Shown here one piece after another: positions 1-5,242 of a stretch of 5,558 nt of DNA. A program made the position numbers and the translations under genes. The notes under the pieces are model-generated. The model worked only from the letters and a program-made list of their open reading frames with translations, ran no database searches and was not told the DNA's origin. Source of the DNA: Candidatus Mesolinea sp. (lineage in GTDB: Bacteria; Chloroflexota; Anaerolineae; Anaerolineales; Anaerolineaceae); assembly GCA_003445715.1 (NCBI GenBank), contig DMCS01000039.1, positions 1,913 through 7,470 on the forward strand, read 5' to 3'. Each line of letters opens with the position of its first letter. Position 1 is the first letter of the stretch.

Positions 1-90
1 ACCAGCATCGGACGGAAAGTTTTGCTCTGAAACCAGACGCTGGGGAGGGGAATCAAAGGGGTGGGGTTTATGAACATACTGTGATCTTTT

Positions 91-116
91 TGAATATAAA
101 GTTATTCATTTTTTAA
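91..116 (+). terminator. weak possible intrinsic terminator
   Basis: An AT-rich inverted repeat, TGAATA at 91-96 and TATTCA at 103-108 around a 6-base loop, is followed directly by six T residues (109-114). It could end a plus-strand transcript entering from the left edge. The stem is only 6 bp with a single GC pair, so it may be chance in AT-rich DNA. No gene is recognisable in positions 1-90. Confidence 0.22.
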
Positions 117-172
117 TGTTCTGGACATTTTCAACACCCTCATGCCAGCTGAATAACAAACTTGCCTTTCCA

Positions 173-210
173 GATAAAACAAGAGGACTGCGCTCATTGG
201 GGCAGTCCTC
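173..210 (-). terminator. intrinsic terminator of the small minus-strand gene
   Basis: A perfect 9-bp inverted repeat (183-191 pairing with 202-210; arm GAGGACTGC) encloses a 10-base loop. Read on the minus strand it is followed by the T-rich run TTGTTTTATC (182 down to 173). It lies 14 bases past the stop codon of the small acidic gene, where its terminator should be. On the plus strand the hairpin is followed by CTTAAATAAA, which has no U-tract, so it acts in one direction. Confidence 0.85.
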
Positions 211-223
211 CTTAAATAAACGC

Positions 224-415
224 CTAAAGCTCTTCGTCTACGATCGTCTCGATCAGGTCGAGAAATTCCTGCCATTCCTCTTTAAAGAAATGCAACGTGA
301 CGTTGTTGAGCTCTAAGTGATAGGTGGATTCACCATCTGGTTCATCCGCCCGCCATGCCAAATAGTTCTCAGTTTCAGCAATCGTTGTAGTTATAGGTTC
401 TCGTTCGTCATCCAT
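224..415 (-). CDS. small acidic hypothetical protein (63 aa)
   Basis: I do not recognise a named family. The 63-residue product is strongly acidic, with Asp/Glu at both ends (MDDERE at the start, VDEEL at the end). It has no membrane segment, signal peptide or cysteine, so a soluble cytoplasmic protein is expected. The middle (residues 17-45, around ENYLAWRADEPDGES and YHLELNNVTLHFF) looks like a beta-hairpin or small sheet, followed by an amphipathic helix at about 46-60 (KEEWQEFLDLIETI). That reality is supported by an AAGGAG Shine-Dalgarno six bases before the ATG, a separate promoter, and a strong terminator just past the stop. It lies 80 bases downstream of the AI-2E transporter gene on the same strand, but its own promoter suggests a monocistronic message. 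An adaptor or regulatory role is possible but has no direct support. Confidence 0.82.
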   Translation of the reverse strand: MDDEREPITTTIAETENYLAWRADEPDGESTYHLELNNVTLHFFKEEWQEFLDLIETIVDEEL

Positions 416-421
416 AGTTGG

Positions 422-427
422 CTCCTT
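422..427 (-). promoter_or_regulatory. Shine-Dalgarno site of the small acidic gene
   Basis: AAGGAG on the minus strand lies six bases before the ATG at 415. It is a near-consensus ribosome binding site and fixes the start. It contrasts with the two long genes that flank the central gap, which have no such site at normal spacing. Confidence 0.85.
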
Positions 428-442
428 TTTCGTTGTGTGTGG

Positions 443-472
443 ATTATCTCATTAATAATTGAAGTAATGCAA
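443..472 (-). promoter_or_regulatory. sigma-70-type promoter of the small acidic gene
   Basis: On the minus strand TTGCAT (472-467) and GATAAT (448-443, five of six matches to the -10 consensus) are 18 bases apart. Initiation about 7 bases downstream would give a leader of roughly 20 bases holding the AAGGAG site. This is inferred from sequence only. Confidence 0.55.
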
Positions 473-495
473 GTTTATTCTTCGTCCATTATATT

Positions 496-1812
496 TTAAT
501 CAGATTTTGGCTTTGCAAATCGCACAGCAATGGTAGAAATCCATTGATTTACAGTGGTATGTACAGCCCGCCAAGCCTTCTTGGTCCATCGGGAGATTCT
601 TCTCCCTAACCTACGGAGCCACTTGGTAAGTAAATTTTCTTTGCCAGGTTGCCGGTAATCAATTCCTTGCCATGGATCTTGATCCGTGAGTTTGGAAAAA
701 ATATAGTGGAACAGCAATTTTGCCGAGGCGAAAACGGGAGCTGCCAACATAATTCCCAACAACCCAAATAGTTGCACACCCACCAGAGCGGTAATGAGTA
801 CTGCTGCGGGATGAACGCTGAGGGTATCTCCCATCACTTTAGGTCTGATGATATTATCTAAGATATTATCAATAACTAAGGCAAAGGCAATAATAAGTGC
901 GGTATATGCCCATGGAAGTAATCCAAAAGGTGTTGGTCGGATAATTAAACTCACGATACCCATGGTAATCCAACCAATCCAAGCGCCCAAATAGGGAATG
1001 AAGCGGCCCAAAGCCACAATAATAGCAATGCCCAATGAAAAAGGCATCTGCAAAATAGAAAGAAATATCACATATACACAAAAAGCAATGAAAACAACCA
1101 AAAGCTCTCCACGCCAGAAGGCACTCCAAATCCTGGAAAGTTCTGCCTTCATCTGTTGGATATCCCGTTCATAGTCCTGGAATATCTGCGAGGGTTTACT
1201 GTTTGTACTACCAGATTCAGAAGTAACAAAAAAGGCGATCAAATACATCATCAGCATCCGGAAGATCATATTAGCACCACCGGAAACTGCTAAAGCAATC
1301 AGACTACCTGCACCTTCTAAGATTGGTTGAACCCGACTGATGAGCAGATCACTAAGGTATTTTGTCGTCAGCTCTGGCACGGTAAAACTCAACGGTCCAA
1401 GAATAATTTCCTGGTTGGACCATTGAGATAAGTTTTCAATAAAATTACTTAATGATGAGCTCAGGAGCGTGATCAGGTTTTGCAACTGGGCAAAAAGGGC
1501 AATACCCCCCCATGTGATTAATCCAATCAGCACAATAGCGACAACAACATAAACTATAGCTGCAGAAAGCCTCCAGTTTAACTTTAAGCGCCGATTGAAC
1601 CACTTGACGATTGGCCAGAGAAGTATCGTAACGGCAAATGAGGCAAGGATTAGCCCAAAATAAGATCTGAATTCTACCAGGAGCAACAACAGCACAGCGA
1701 TCAGTGCCAAGCTCATCACAAGCTTAGTAGTCCCAGACCAACGCGGAACACTTGCCGTTTCTGGGGTATTCTGTGCAGGGGCGTTTTGAGCAGGAATATT
1801 TTCCTTTTGCAT
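496..1812 (-). CDS. AI-2E family (PerM-like) membrane transporter
   Basis: This is a polytopic inner-membrane protein of the AI-2E/PerM family, whose members export or exchange small solutes (AI-2, Na+/H+ in some homologues). The substrate here cannot be told. From the ATG at 1812 it has 438 residues. A polar N-terminus (about 1-27) precedes two hydrophobic stretches at about 32-68, another at about 83-108, and a long soluble loop (about 110-165). The family core has GRFIPYLGAWIG at 269-280, DNILDNIIRPKVMG at 315-328 and the LVGVQLFGLLGIMLAAP stretch at 343-359. A basic tail (about 393-438; LRRLGRR, RWTKKAWR) is longer than many homologues end with. A longer frame opens at a TTG at 1848, but those 12 extra codons coincide with the predicted promoter, so the ATG is preferred. 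No Shine-Dalgarno precedes it, so the message may be leaderless. Confidence 0.9.
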   Translation of the reverse strand: MQKENIPAQNAPAQNTPETASVPRWSGTTKLVMSLALIAVLLLLLVEFRSYFGLILASFAVTILLWPIVKWFNRRLKLNWRLSAAIVYVVVAIVLIGLITWGGIALFAQLQNLITLLSSSLSNFIENLSQWSNQEIILGPLSFTVPELTTKYLSDLLISRVQPILEGAGSLIALAVSGGANMIFRMLMMYLIAFFVTSESGSTNSKPSQIFQDYERDIQQMKAELSRIWSAFWRGELLVVFIAFCVYVIFLSILQMPFSLGIAIIVALGRFIPYLGAWIGWITMGIVSLIIRPTPFGLLPWAYTALIIAFALVIDNILDNIIRPKVMGDTLSVHPAAVLITALVGVQLFGLLGIMLAAPVFASAKLLFHYIFSKLTDQDPWQGIDYRQPGKENLLTKWLRRLGRRISRWTKKAWRAVHTTVNQWISTIAVRFAKPKSD

Positions 1813-1819
1813 AAATTTA

Positions 1820-1848
1820 ATTTTAGCTTGTAATGAGTTAATATGCAA
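1820..1848 (-). promoter_or_regulatory. promoter of the AI-2E transporter gene, probably leaderless
   Basis: On the minus strand TTGCAT (1848-1843) and TAAAAT (1825-1820, five of six matches to -10) are separated by 17 bases. Only seven bases lie between the -10 and the ATG at 1812, so transcription would begin at or next to the A of the start codon. The absence of any purine-rich ribosome site before this ATG agrees with a leaderless message. The -35 matches TTGACA at only three positions. Confidence 0.5.
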
Positions 1849-1894
1849 AAAGAAAATGGAAGTTATGTTAATCAGCTAATTAGGGGAATTTACT

Positions 1895-2023
1895 TTACTC
1901 CCAACGCCAGAAACGGGCTGCCAAAGCTGTGCAAACGAGCGCAACGCCCAGTAGAACACCCACGCTTAACCCCTGACCTTCCCAGCTGCCTTGCAGCCAA
2001 GAGCTTCGTGCATATCTGCCTCC
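1895..2023 (-). pseudogene. remnant: C-terminal tail of an ABC-2-type permease
   Basis: The last 42 codons before a TAA at 1897-1895 encode a sequence that looks like real protein: a short polar lead (RYARSSWLQGSWEGQG), one hydrophobic segment (LSVGVLLGVALVCTALAA) and a terminal RFWRWE. Ending on a last transmembrane helix followed by Arg/aromatic/Trp-Glu is characteristic of ABC-2 family permease C-termini. Upstream in the same frame the translation (LCKQFVSYSTLTRN) does not look like a permease, and the frame then runs antisense into the reductase gene. There is no start codon, ribosome site or partner ATPase beside it. I read it as the leftover end of a deleted gene. The family call rests on appearance alone. 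Confidence 0.4.
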
Positions 2024-2182
2024 GTTTCTTGTTAGGGTTGAATAGGAAACAAATTGTTTGCATAATAACACGGGAGAAAGGGTATAACAGTGGATAATTA
2101 TGGGATTGGATGATAAAGTGACTAATCGCCATATTCTTTCGGTTTTCACGGTAAAATCATAGCTACCATCGATAAAGGACTT

Positions 2183-2188
2183 TAGAAT
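2183..2188 (+). promoter_or_regulatory. -10 element of the reductase gene, probably leaderless
   Basis: TAGAAT (five of six to consensus) ends seven bases before the ATG at 2196, the same spacing as at the AI-2E transporter gene. A convincing -35 is absent 16-18 bases upstream. The nearest ribosome-site-like sequence, AAAGGA at 2174-2179, is 16 bases from the ATG and too far to be typical. Confidence 0.4.
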
Positions 2189-2195
2189 AACTCCC

Positions 2196-3347
2196 ATGCA
2201 ATATAGAAACTTCGGAAATACCGGCGTCAAAGTCTCCGCACTCGGCTTTGGTATGATGCGCCTGCCCGTTTTAGGTGAAGATAGCGCCGCGATTGATGAA
2301 GAACTTGCAAACACAATGCTTCACCGTGCCATTGATGCGGGCTTGAACTATGTGGATACCGCCTGGTCCTACCATCGCGAACAAGGCGAGCCATTTGTCG
2401 GCCGGGCATTAGCCGGCGGCTACCGGGAGAAAGTTTACCTCGCCACCAAGCTGCCCACTTGGCTCGTCCACTCCCAGGACGACATGGAGCGCTTCTTGGA
2501 TGCGCAGCTCACGCGCTTGCAAACCGACCACATCGATTTTTATCTGCTGCACTCTATGAACGCCGAGAAATGGCAGAACCTAACCCGTCTGAAGGTCTTT
2601 GATTGGGCTGAGGGCAAACGTGCGGAGGGCAAATTCCACTTCTTTGGCTTCTCGTTCCATGATGACCTTGAGGTGTTCGAGCAAATCCTCAACGGCTACG
2701 ATGCCTGGGATTTCTGCCAGATCCAATATAACTATATGGACGTGGACTATCAAGCCGGCAGGAAAGGCTTACAGGAAGCCGCTCAAAAGGGGCTTGGCGT
2801 GGTAATCATGGAGCCTTTGCGCGGCGGGCAGTTAGCCCAGAACCCTCCGCCTGCAGCCGTTGCGCAAGTCTTTGCACAATCTCCGCGCCAGTGGACGCCG
2901 GCGGAATGGGCGCTGCAGTGGCTCTGGAACCAACCCGTAGTCTCGCTGGTCCTCTCTGGGATGAGCACGCTACAGCAGGTAGGGGAAAACTTAGCTAGCG
3001 CTGAACGTTCTGGTGTAGGGTTGTTAAAGCCGGCTGATTTACAGATCATTGAGCAGGTACGCAACGTCCGGCAGGGCTTAGCCCCTATCCCTTGTACGCA
3101 TTGCGAATATTGCCTGCCCTGCCCAAATGACGTCGCCATTCCTGAAATCTTTGCACTCTATAACGAAGCGATGATGTATGGGGCTCCAGAACACTCACGC
3201 TATGCTTACCGCAACTTCTTCAATCCCGAAAACAAGGCTGACCAATGCATCGAATGTGGCACCTGCGAATCCCTCTGCCCGCAGAATATTGAGATCATCG
3301 AATGGCTCAAGACCGCTCACAGCTTCCTGCAGCCCAGCCAGAGCTAA
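2196..3347 (+). CDS. aldo/keto reductase with C-terminal 4Fe-4S ferredoxin domain
   Basis: This cytoplasmic oxidoreductase has two parts. Residues 1 to about 285 form an aldo/keto reductase barrel that opens with the usual QYRNFGNTGVKVSALGFGMM. The family's catalytic tetrad is visible as Asp54 and Tyr59 (VDTAWSY), Lys85 (LATK) and His119 (YLLHS), and a MEPLRGG motif (205-211) follows. Residues about 298-365 carry a C-terminal iron-sulfur region: Cys300, 303, 306 and 309 followed by Pro, and Cys351, 354, 357 and 361 followed by Pro. The second group is a standard CxxCxxCxxxCP 4Fe-4S motif; the first (CxxCxxCxxCP) may bind a second cluster. At 383 residues it is a normal length for this fused group, common in anaerobes. 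The substrate is unknown, and electrons may pass between the nicotinamide site and ferredoxin. Its 3' end overlaps the DUF2085 gene by 46 bases. Confidence 0.94.
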   Translation: MQYRNFGNTGVKVSALGFGMMRLPVLGEDSAAIDEELANTMLHRAIDAGLNYVDTAWSYHREQGEPFVGRALAGGYREKVYLATKLPTWLVHSQDDMERFLDAQLTRLQTDHIDFYLLHSMNAEKWQNLTRLKVFDWAEGKRAEGKFHFFGFSFHDDLEVFEQILNGYDAWDFCQIQYNYMDVDYQAGRKGLQEAAQKGLGVVIMEPLRGGQLAQNPPPAAVAQVFAQSPRQWTPAEWALQWLWNQPVVSLVLSGMSTLQQVGENLASAERSGVGLLKPADLQIIEQVRNVRQGLAPIPCTHCEYCLPCPNDVAIPEIFALYNEAMMYGAPEHSRYAYRNFFNPENKADQCIECGTCESLCPQNIEIIEWLKTAHSFLQPSQS

Positions 3348-4129
3348 GCAGCCCTAATCCGCTTGGCAAGTCTGACCGCGCCTGGACTTGGGGACTATCA
3401 GCAGCGCTTGTAGTGCTGGCAGCAGTCTTTTTCGCCCTAACGCCGCCCGGTTTGTGGAATAAACTGCTGGCGGTGGGTTCAGCGGTCTGCCACCAAGATC
3501 CCGCACATTCTTTTTATGTCTTCGGGCGGCAAATGCCCTTGTGTGCCCGCTGCACCGGCATGTACTTGGGCGCGTTGCTATCGTTGGCTCTTCATTTTCG
3601 GCAGGGTAAGTTGGGCGGCATCCCACCGCGCAAAGTGCTGATCCCTTTAGGCCTGTTATTTTTGTTGTTTGCTCTCGACGGATTGAATTCCTTAGCGAGT
3701 TCGCTCGGCACAAGCTGGAACTTTTACCAGACCACGAACCTAACCCGCCTCGTCACGGGTACCGGCGCTGGGCTGGTCATTGGTGCCGTGTTAGCGCCCC
3801 TCTTTAATCAAACCGCCTGGGCAGGCTGGGTAAAAGCATCCGCCCTGCCAAATGGCAAAAAGCTTGCCGTGCTGCTGGCTGCTGCGGCGGTGATCATCTT
3901 AGTGGTTTACGCCGGCCCGCAAGCTTTGCGTTACCCTGCTGCAATTCTTTCGGTTCTTGGTGTGCTGGTGGTGCTCTGCCTGGCTTATACCACTTTAGCT
4001 CTAATCATCCTGAAGCGTGAAAACATAGCTAACTCCTTGCGGGATCTGCTTCTGCCGCTGCTCGTGGGCTTGCTAGCCGGCTCACTCCAGGTGGCAGTTT
4101 TTACCTTCCTCCGAGTGTGGGCTTTCTAA
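3302..4129 (+). CDS. DUF2085 family membrane protein
   Basis: This 275-residue integral membrane protein has the DUF2085 signature: VCHQDPAHSFYVFGRQMPLCARCTGMYLG at about 62-90, in which Cys63-His64-Gln65 and Cys81/Cys84 are the invariant residues, followed by Leu-Asp-Gly at 125-127. The Cys/His arrangement suggests metal or redox-cofactor binding at the membrane, but no function is established for the family. Hydrophobic segments lie at about 31-49, 79-97, 111-125, 150-168, 186-203, 213-237 and 249-271, with a polar N-terminus of about 26 residues. The ATG at 3302 lies inside the reductase gene. A GAG eight bases upstream is a weak ribosome site, and the next in-frame start (GTG, residue 38) falls inside the first membrane helix, so this start is firm. 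The overlap implies translational coupling with the reductase. Confidence 0.9.
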   Translation: MAQDRSQLPAAQPELSSPNPLGKSDRAWTWGLSAALVVLAAVFFALTPPGLWNKLLAVGSAVCHQDPAHSFYVFGRQMPLCARCTGMYLGALLSLALHFRQGKLGGIPPRKVLIPLGLLFLLFALDGLNSLASSLGTSWNFYQTTNLTRLVTGTGAGLVIGAVLAPLFNQTAWAGWVKASALPNGKKLAVLLAAAAVIILVVYAGPQALRYPAAILSVLGVLVVLCLAYTTLALIILKRENIANSLRDLLLPLLVGLLAGSLQVAVFTFLRVWAF

Positions 4130-4217
4130 GGCTGATCATGGGGAAATAGCGGTATTCCCAAAAATCATTTACAATTATTAAACTAATGGATTTGACAAAA
4201 TAGAGAAAGCGGTCACT

Positions 4218-4790
4218 ATGGGAGCAGTCTTTTCTACAATCCTTGAAGCGTTTGGCCTTTCAGCCTCGGCTGGCTTAAATGCCTACATTCCTTTGCTGGT
4301 GGTATCGTTGTTGGCAAAATTCACCAACCTGATCCACCTCACTTCACCCTGGGATGCCCTGACCAGCTGGTGGACGATCGGTGTGCTGATCGTGCTCTGC
4401 CTGGTGGAGGCCGTCGCCGATAAAATCCCCGCTGTGGACCACGTCAACGATGCGGTGCAGACCTTCATCCGCCCCACTGCCGGCGCGATTCTCTTTGCTG
4501 CCAGCGCTGGCCCGGTCACTGAGGTTAACCCCGTGCTGCTGATGATCTGCGGTCTGCTAGTGGCAGGCAGCGTCCATACGGTCAAATCTGTGCTGGTGCG
4601 GCCGGCTGTGACCGCTGCCACAGCTGGGACAGGTGATCCGGTCGTCAGCTTTGCGGAAGATGTTACCGCCGGTTTTATCTCCGTGCTTTCAGTAGTGCTG
4701 CCCATCGTAACTCTGATCGTCATCATCATTCTTGTGTTTGTCATAGCTTCCTGGATCCGACGAAAAAAGCGTGCGCGAGCTGCACTATAA
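4218..4790 (+). CDS. DUF4126 domain membrane protein
   Basis: This 190-residue multi-helix membrane protein matches the DUF4126 pattern: a SASAGLNAYIPLL motif at 15-27, VEAVADKIPAVDHVNDAVQT at 63-82, and FIRPTAGAIL at 83-92 followed by small-residue helices. Hydrophobic segments occur at about 22-34, 54-66, 86-98, 105-119 and 153-180, and it ends in a positively charged RRKKRARAAL tail expected to face the cytoplasm. No function is established for the family. The start at 4218 keeps the canonical N-terminus. It lacks a good Shine-Dalgarno (only GAGAAAG at about 4203-4209). It begins 88 bases after the DUF2085 stop, with no terminator between, so it may share that transcript or have its own promoter. 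Confidence 0.9.
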   Translation: MGAVFSTILEAFGLSASAGLNAYIPLLVVSLLAKFTNLIHLTSPWDALTSWWTIGVLIVLCLVEAVADKIPAVDHVNDAVQTFIRPTAGAILFAASAGPVTEVNPVLLMICGLLVAGSVHTVKSVLVRPAVTAATAGTGDPVVSFAEDVTAGFISVLSVVLPIVTLIVIIILVFVIASWIRRKKRARAAL

Positions 4791-4814
4791 TTGAGCTGAC
4801 CCATTAACTTAACG

Positions 4815-4820
4815 AAAGGA
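4815..4820 (+). promoter_or_regulatory. Shine-Dalgarno site of the DUF4190 gene
   Basis: AAAGGA lies seven bases before the ATG at 4828, a good spacing. It decides this start and shows that the organism uses Shine-Dalgarno initiation where a leader exists. Confidence 0.8.
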
Positions 4821-4827
4821 TAAACTT

Positions 4828-5163
4828 ATGAGCACCGAGCCTGTAATAACCCCAACGCAAACTACCTCCCCTTGGTCGGTCGTTAGTCTGATCAGCGGGA
4901 TTGCCAGCTACATTGCCTTGCCTTTTTTAGGCGCAATTATTGCATTAGTCACCGGTTATGTAGCCAAAGATGAAATCCGAAAAAGCAACGGCACTATCGG
5001 CGGTGAAGGCATGGCGACTGCCGGCATCGTTCTCGGCTGGATTAATATCGCCTTGATTTTGATCGCAATCGCCCTAATTGTCATCCTCATTATCGGCATA
5101 ATCCCAGCCCTGGGCACTTGGAGCGGATTTAGTGGCGGGATGCCTTTTTGGGGCTGGCATTAA
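4828..5163 (+). CDS. small DUF4190 domain membrane protein
   Basis: This 111-residue membrane protein has two long hydrophobic segments (about 17-45 and 64-94). Between them lies a polar loop (VAKDEIRKSNGTIGGEGM) with the family's hallmark, GEGMATAGIVLGWINI at 59-74. It begins with a Ser/Thr/Pro-rich cytoplasmic stretch and ends in a Gly/Trp/Phe-rich tail (GFSGGMPFWGWH). DUF4190 proteins are small, widespread in Gram-positive bacteria and Chloroflexota, and have no assigned function; the glycine-rich motif recalls small membrane-shaping or stress-related proteins, but this is guesswork. It starts 37 bases after the DUF4126 stop with a good ribosome site, so the two are probably cotranscribed, and the terminator at 5191 closes the unit. 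Confidence 0.88.
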   Translation: MSTEPVITPTQTTSPWSVVSLISGIASYIALPFLGAIIALVTGYVAKDEIRKSNGTIGGEGMATAGIVLGWINIALILIAIALIVILIIGIIPALGTWSGFSGGMPFWGWH

Positions 5164-5190
5164 ACAAATTTAATACCTGCATTTTTCCAC

Positions 5191-5221
5191 AGCCTGCTTT
5201 TATAGCAGGCTCTTTTTATTT
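5191..5221 (+). terminator. intrinsic terminator closing the plus-strand block
   Basis: A perfect 7-bp stem, AGCCTGC (5191-5197) and GCAGGCT (5205-5211), has a 7-base loop and is followed by CTTTTTATTT. It lies 28 bases past the DUF4190 stop. Read on the minus strand the hairpin is followed by GTGGAAAAAT, so it terminates only plus-strand transcription. Confidence 0.92.
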
Positions 5222-5242
5222 CCTCAATATCGAACGATAATA

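Larger units (their letters stand above)
1849..2195. other. gene-free central gap between divergent genes
   Basis: This 347-base stretch holds no complete gene that I can support. It contains a probable permease remnant (1895-2023, minus strand), a 14-bp imperfect palindrome at 1869-1882 (TAATCAGCTAATTA), a 13-base palindrome at 2047-2059 (AAACAA-A-TTGTTT), a poor promoter-like pair TTGCAT 2058-2063 and TATAAC 2083-2088 with a long 19-base spacer, and the start signal of the reductase gene at its right end. The open frames that cross it in both strands lack ribosome sites and protein-like composition outside the remnant. Confidence 0.6.

Noticed and set aside
1..77. Possible start of a minus-strand gene running off the left edge (ATG at 77, beginning MFINPTPLIPLPSVW)
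   Set aside because: It has only 25 codons, no clear ribosome site or -10 at the right spacing, and the other minus frame is also open, so it cannot be supported.
1813..1848. TTG-initiated N-terminal extension of the AI-2E transporter
   Set aside because: It adds 12 codons that overlap the predicted promoter and has no ribosome site; the ATG at 1812 is more likely.
2024..2314. Long minus-strand frame overlapping the start of the reductase gene
   Set aside because: It is antisense to a well-supported gene, has no ribosome site, and only its last 42 codons look like protein.
4141..4159. Hairpin GGGAA/TTCCC as terminator after the DUF2085 gene
   Set aside because: The stem is short with a bulge and is followed by AAAAATC, not by a T-run on the plus strand.
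4192..4220. Perfect TTGACA at 4192-4197 as a -35 for the DUF4126 gene
   Set aside because: A -10 at 16-17 bases would fall on the start codon (CACTAT or ACTATG), which gives a transcript beginning inside the gene. The nearest other -10-like sequence, TACAAT at 4170-4175, has no -35.
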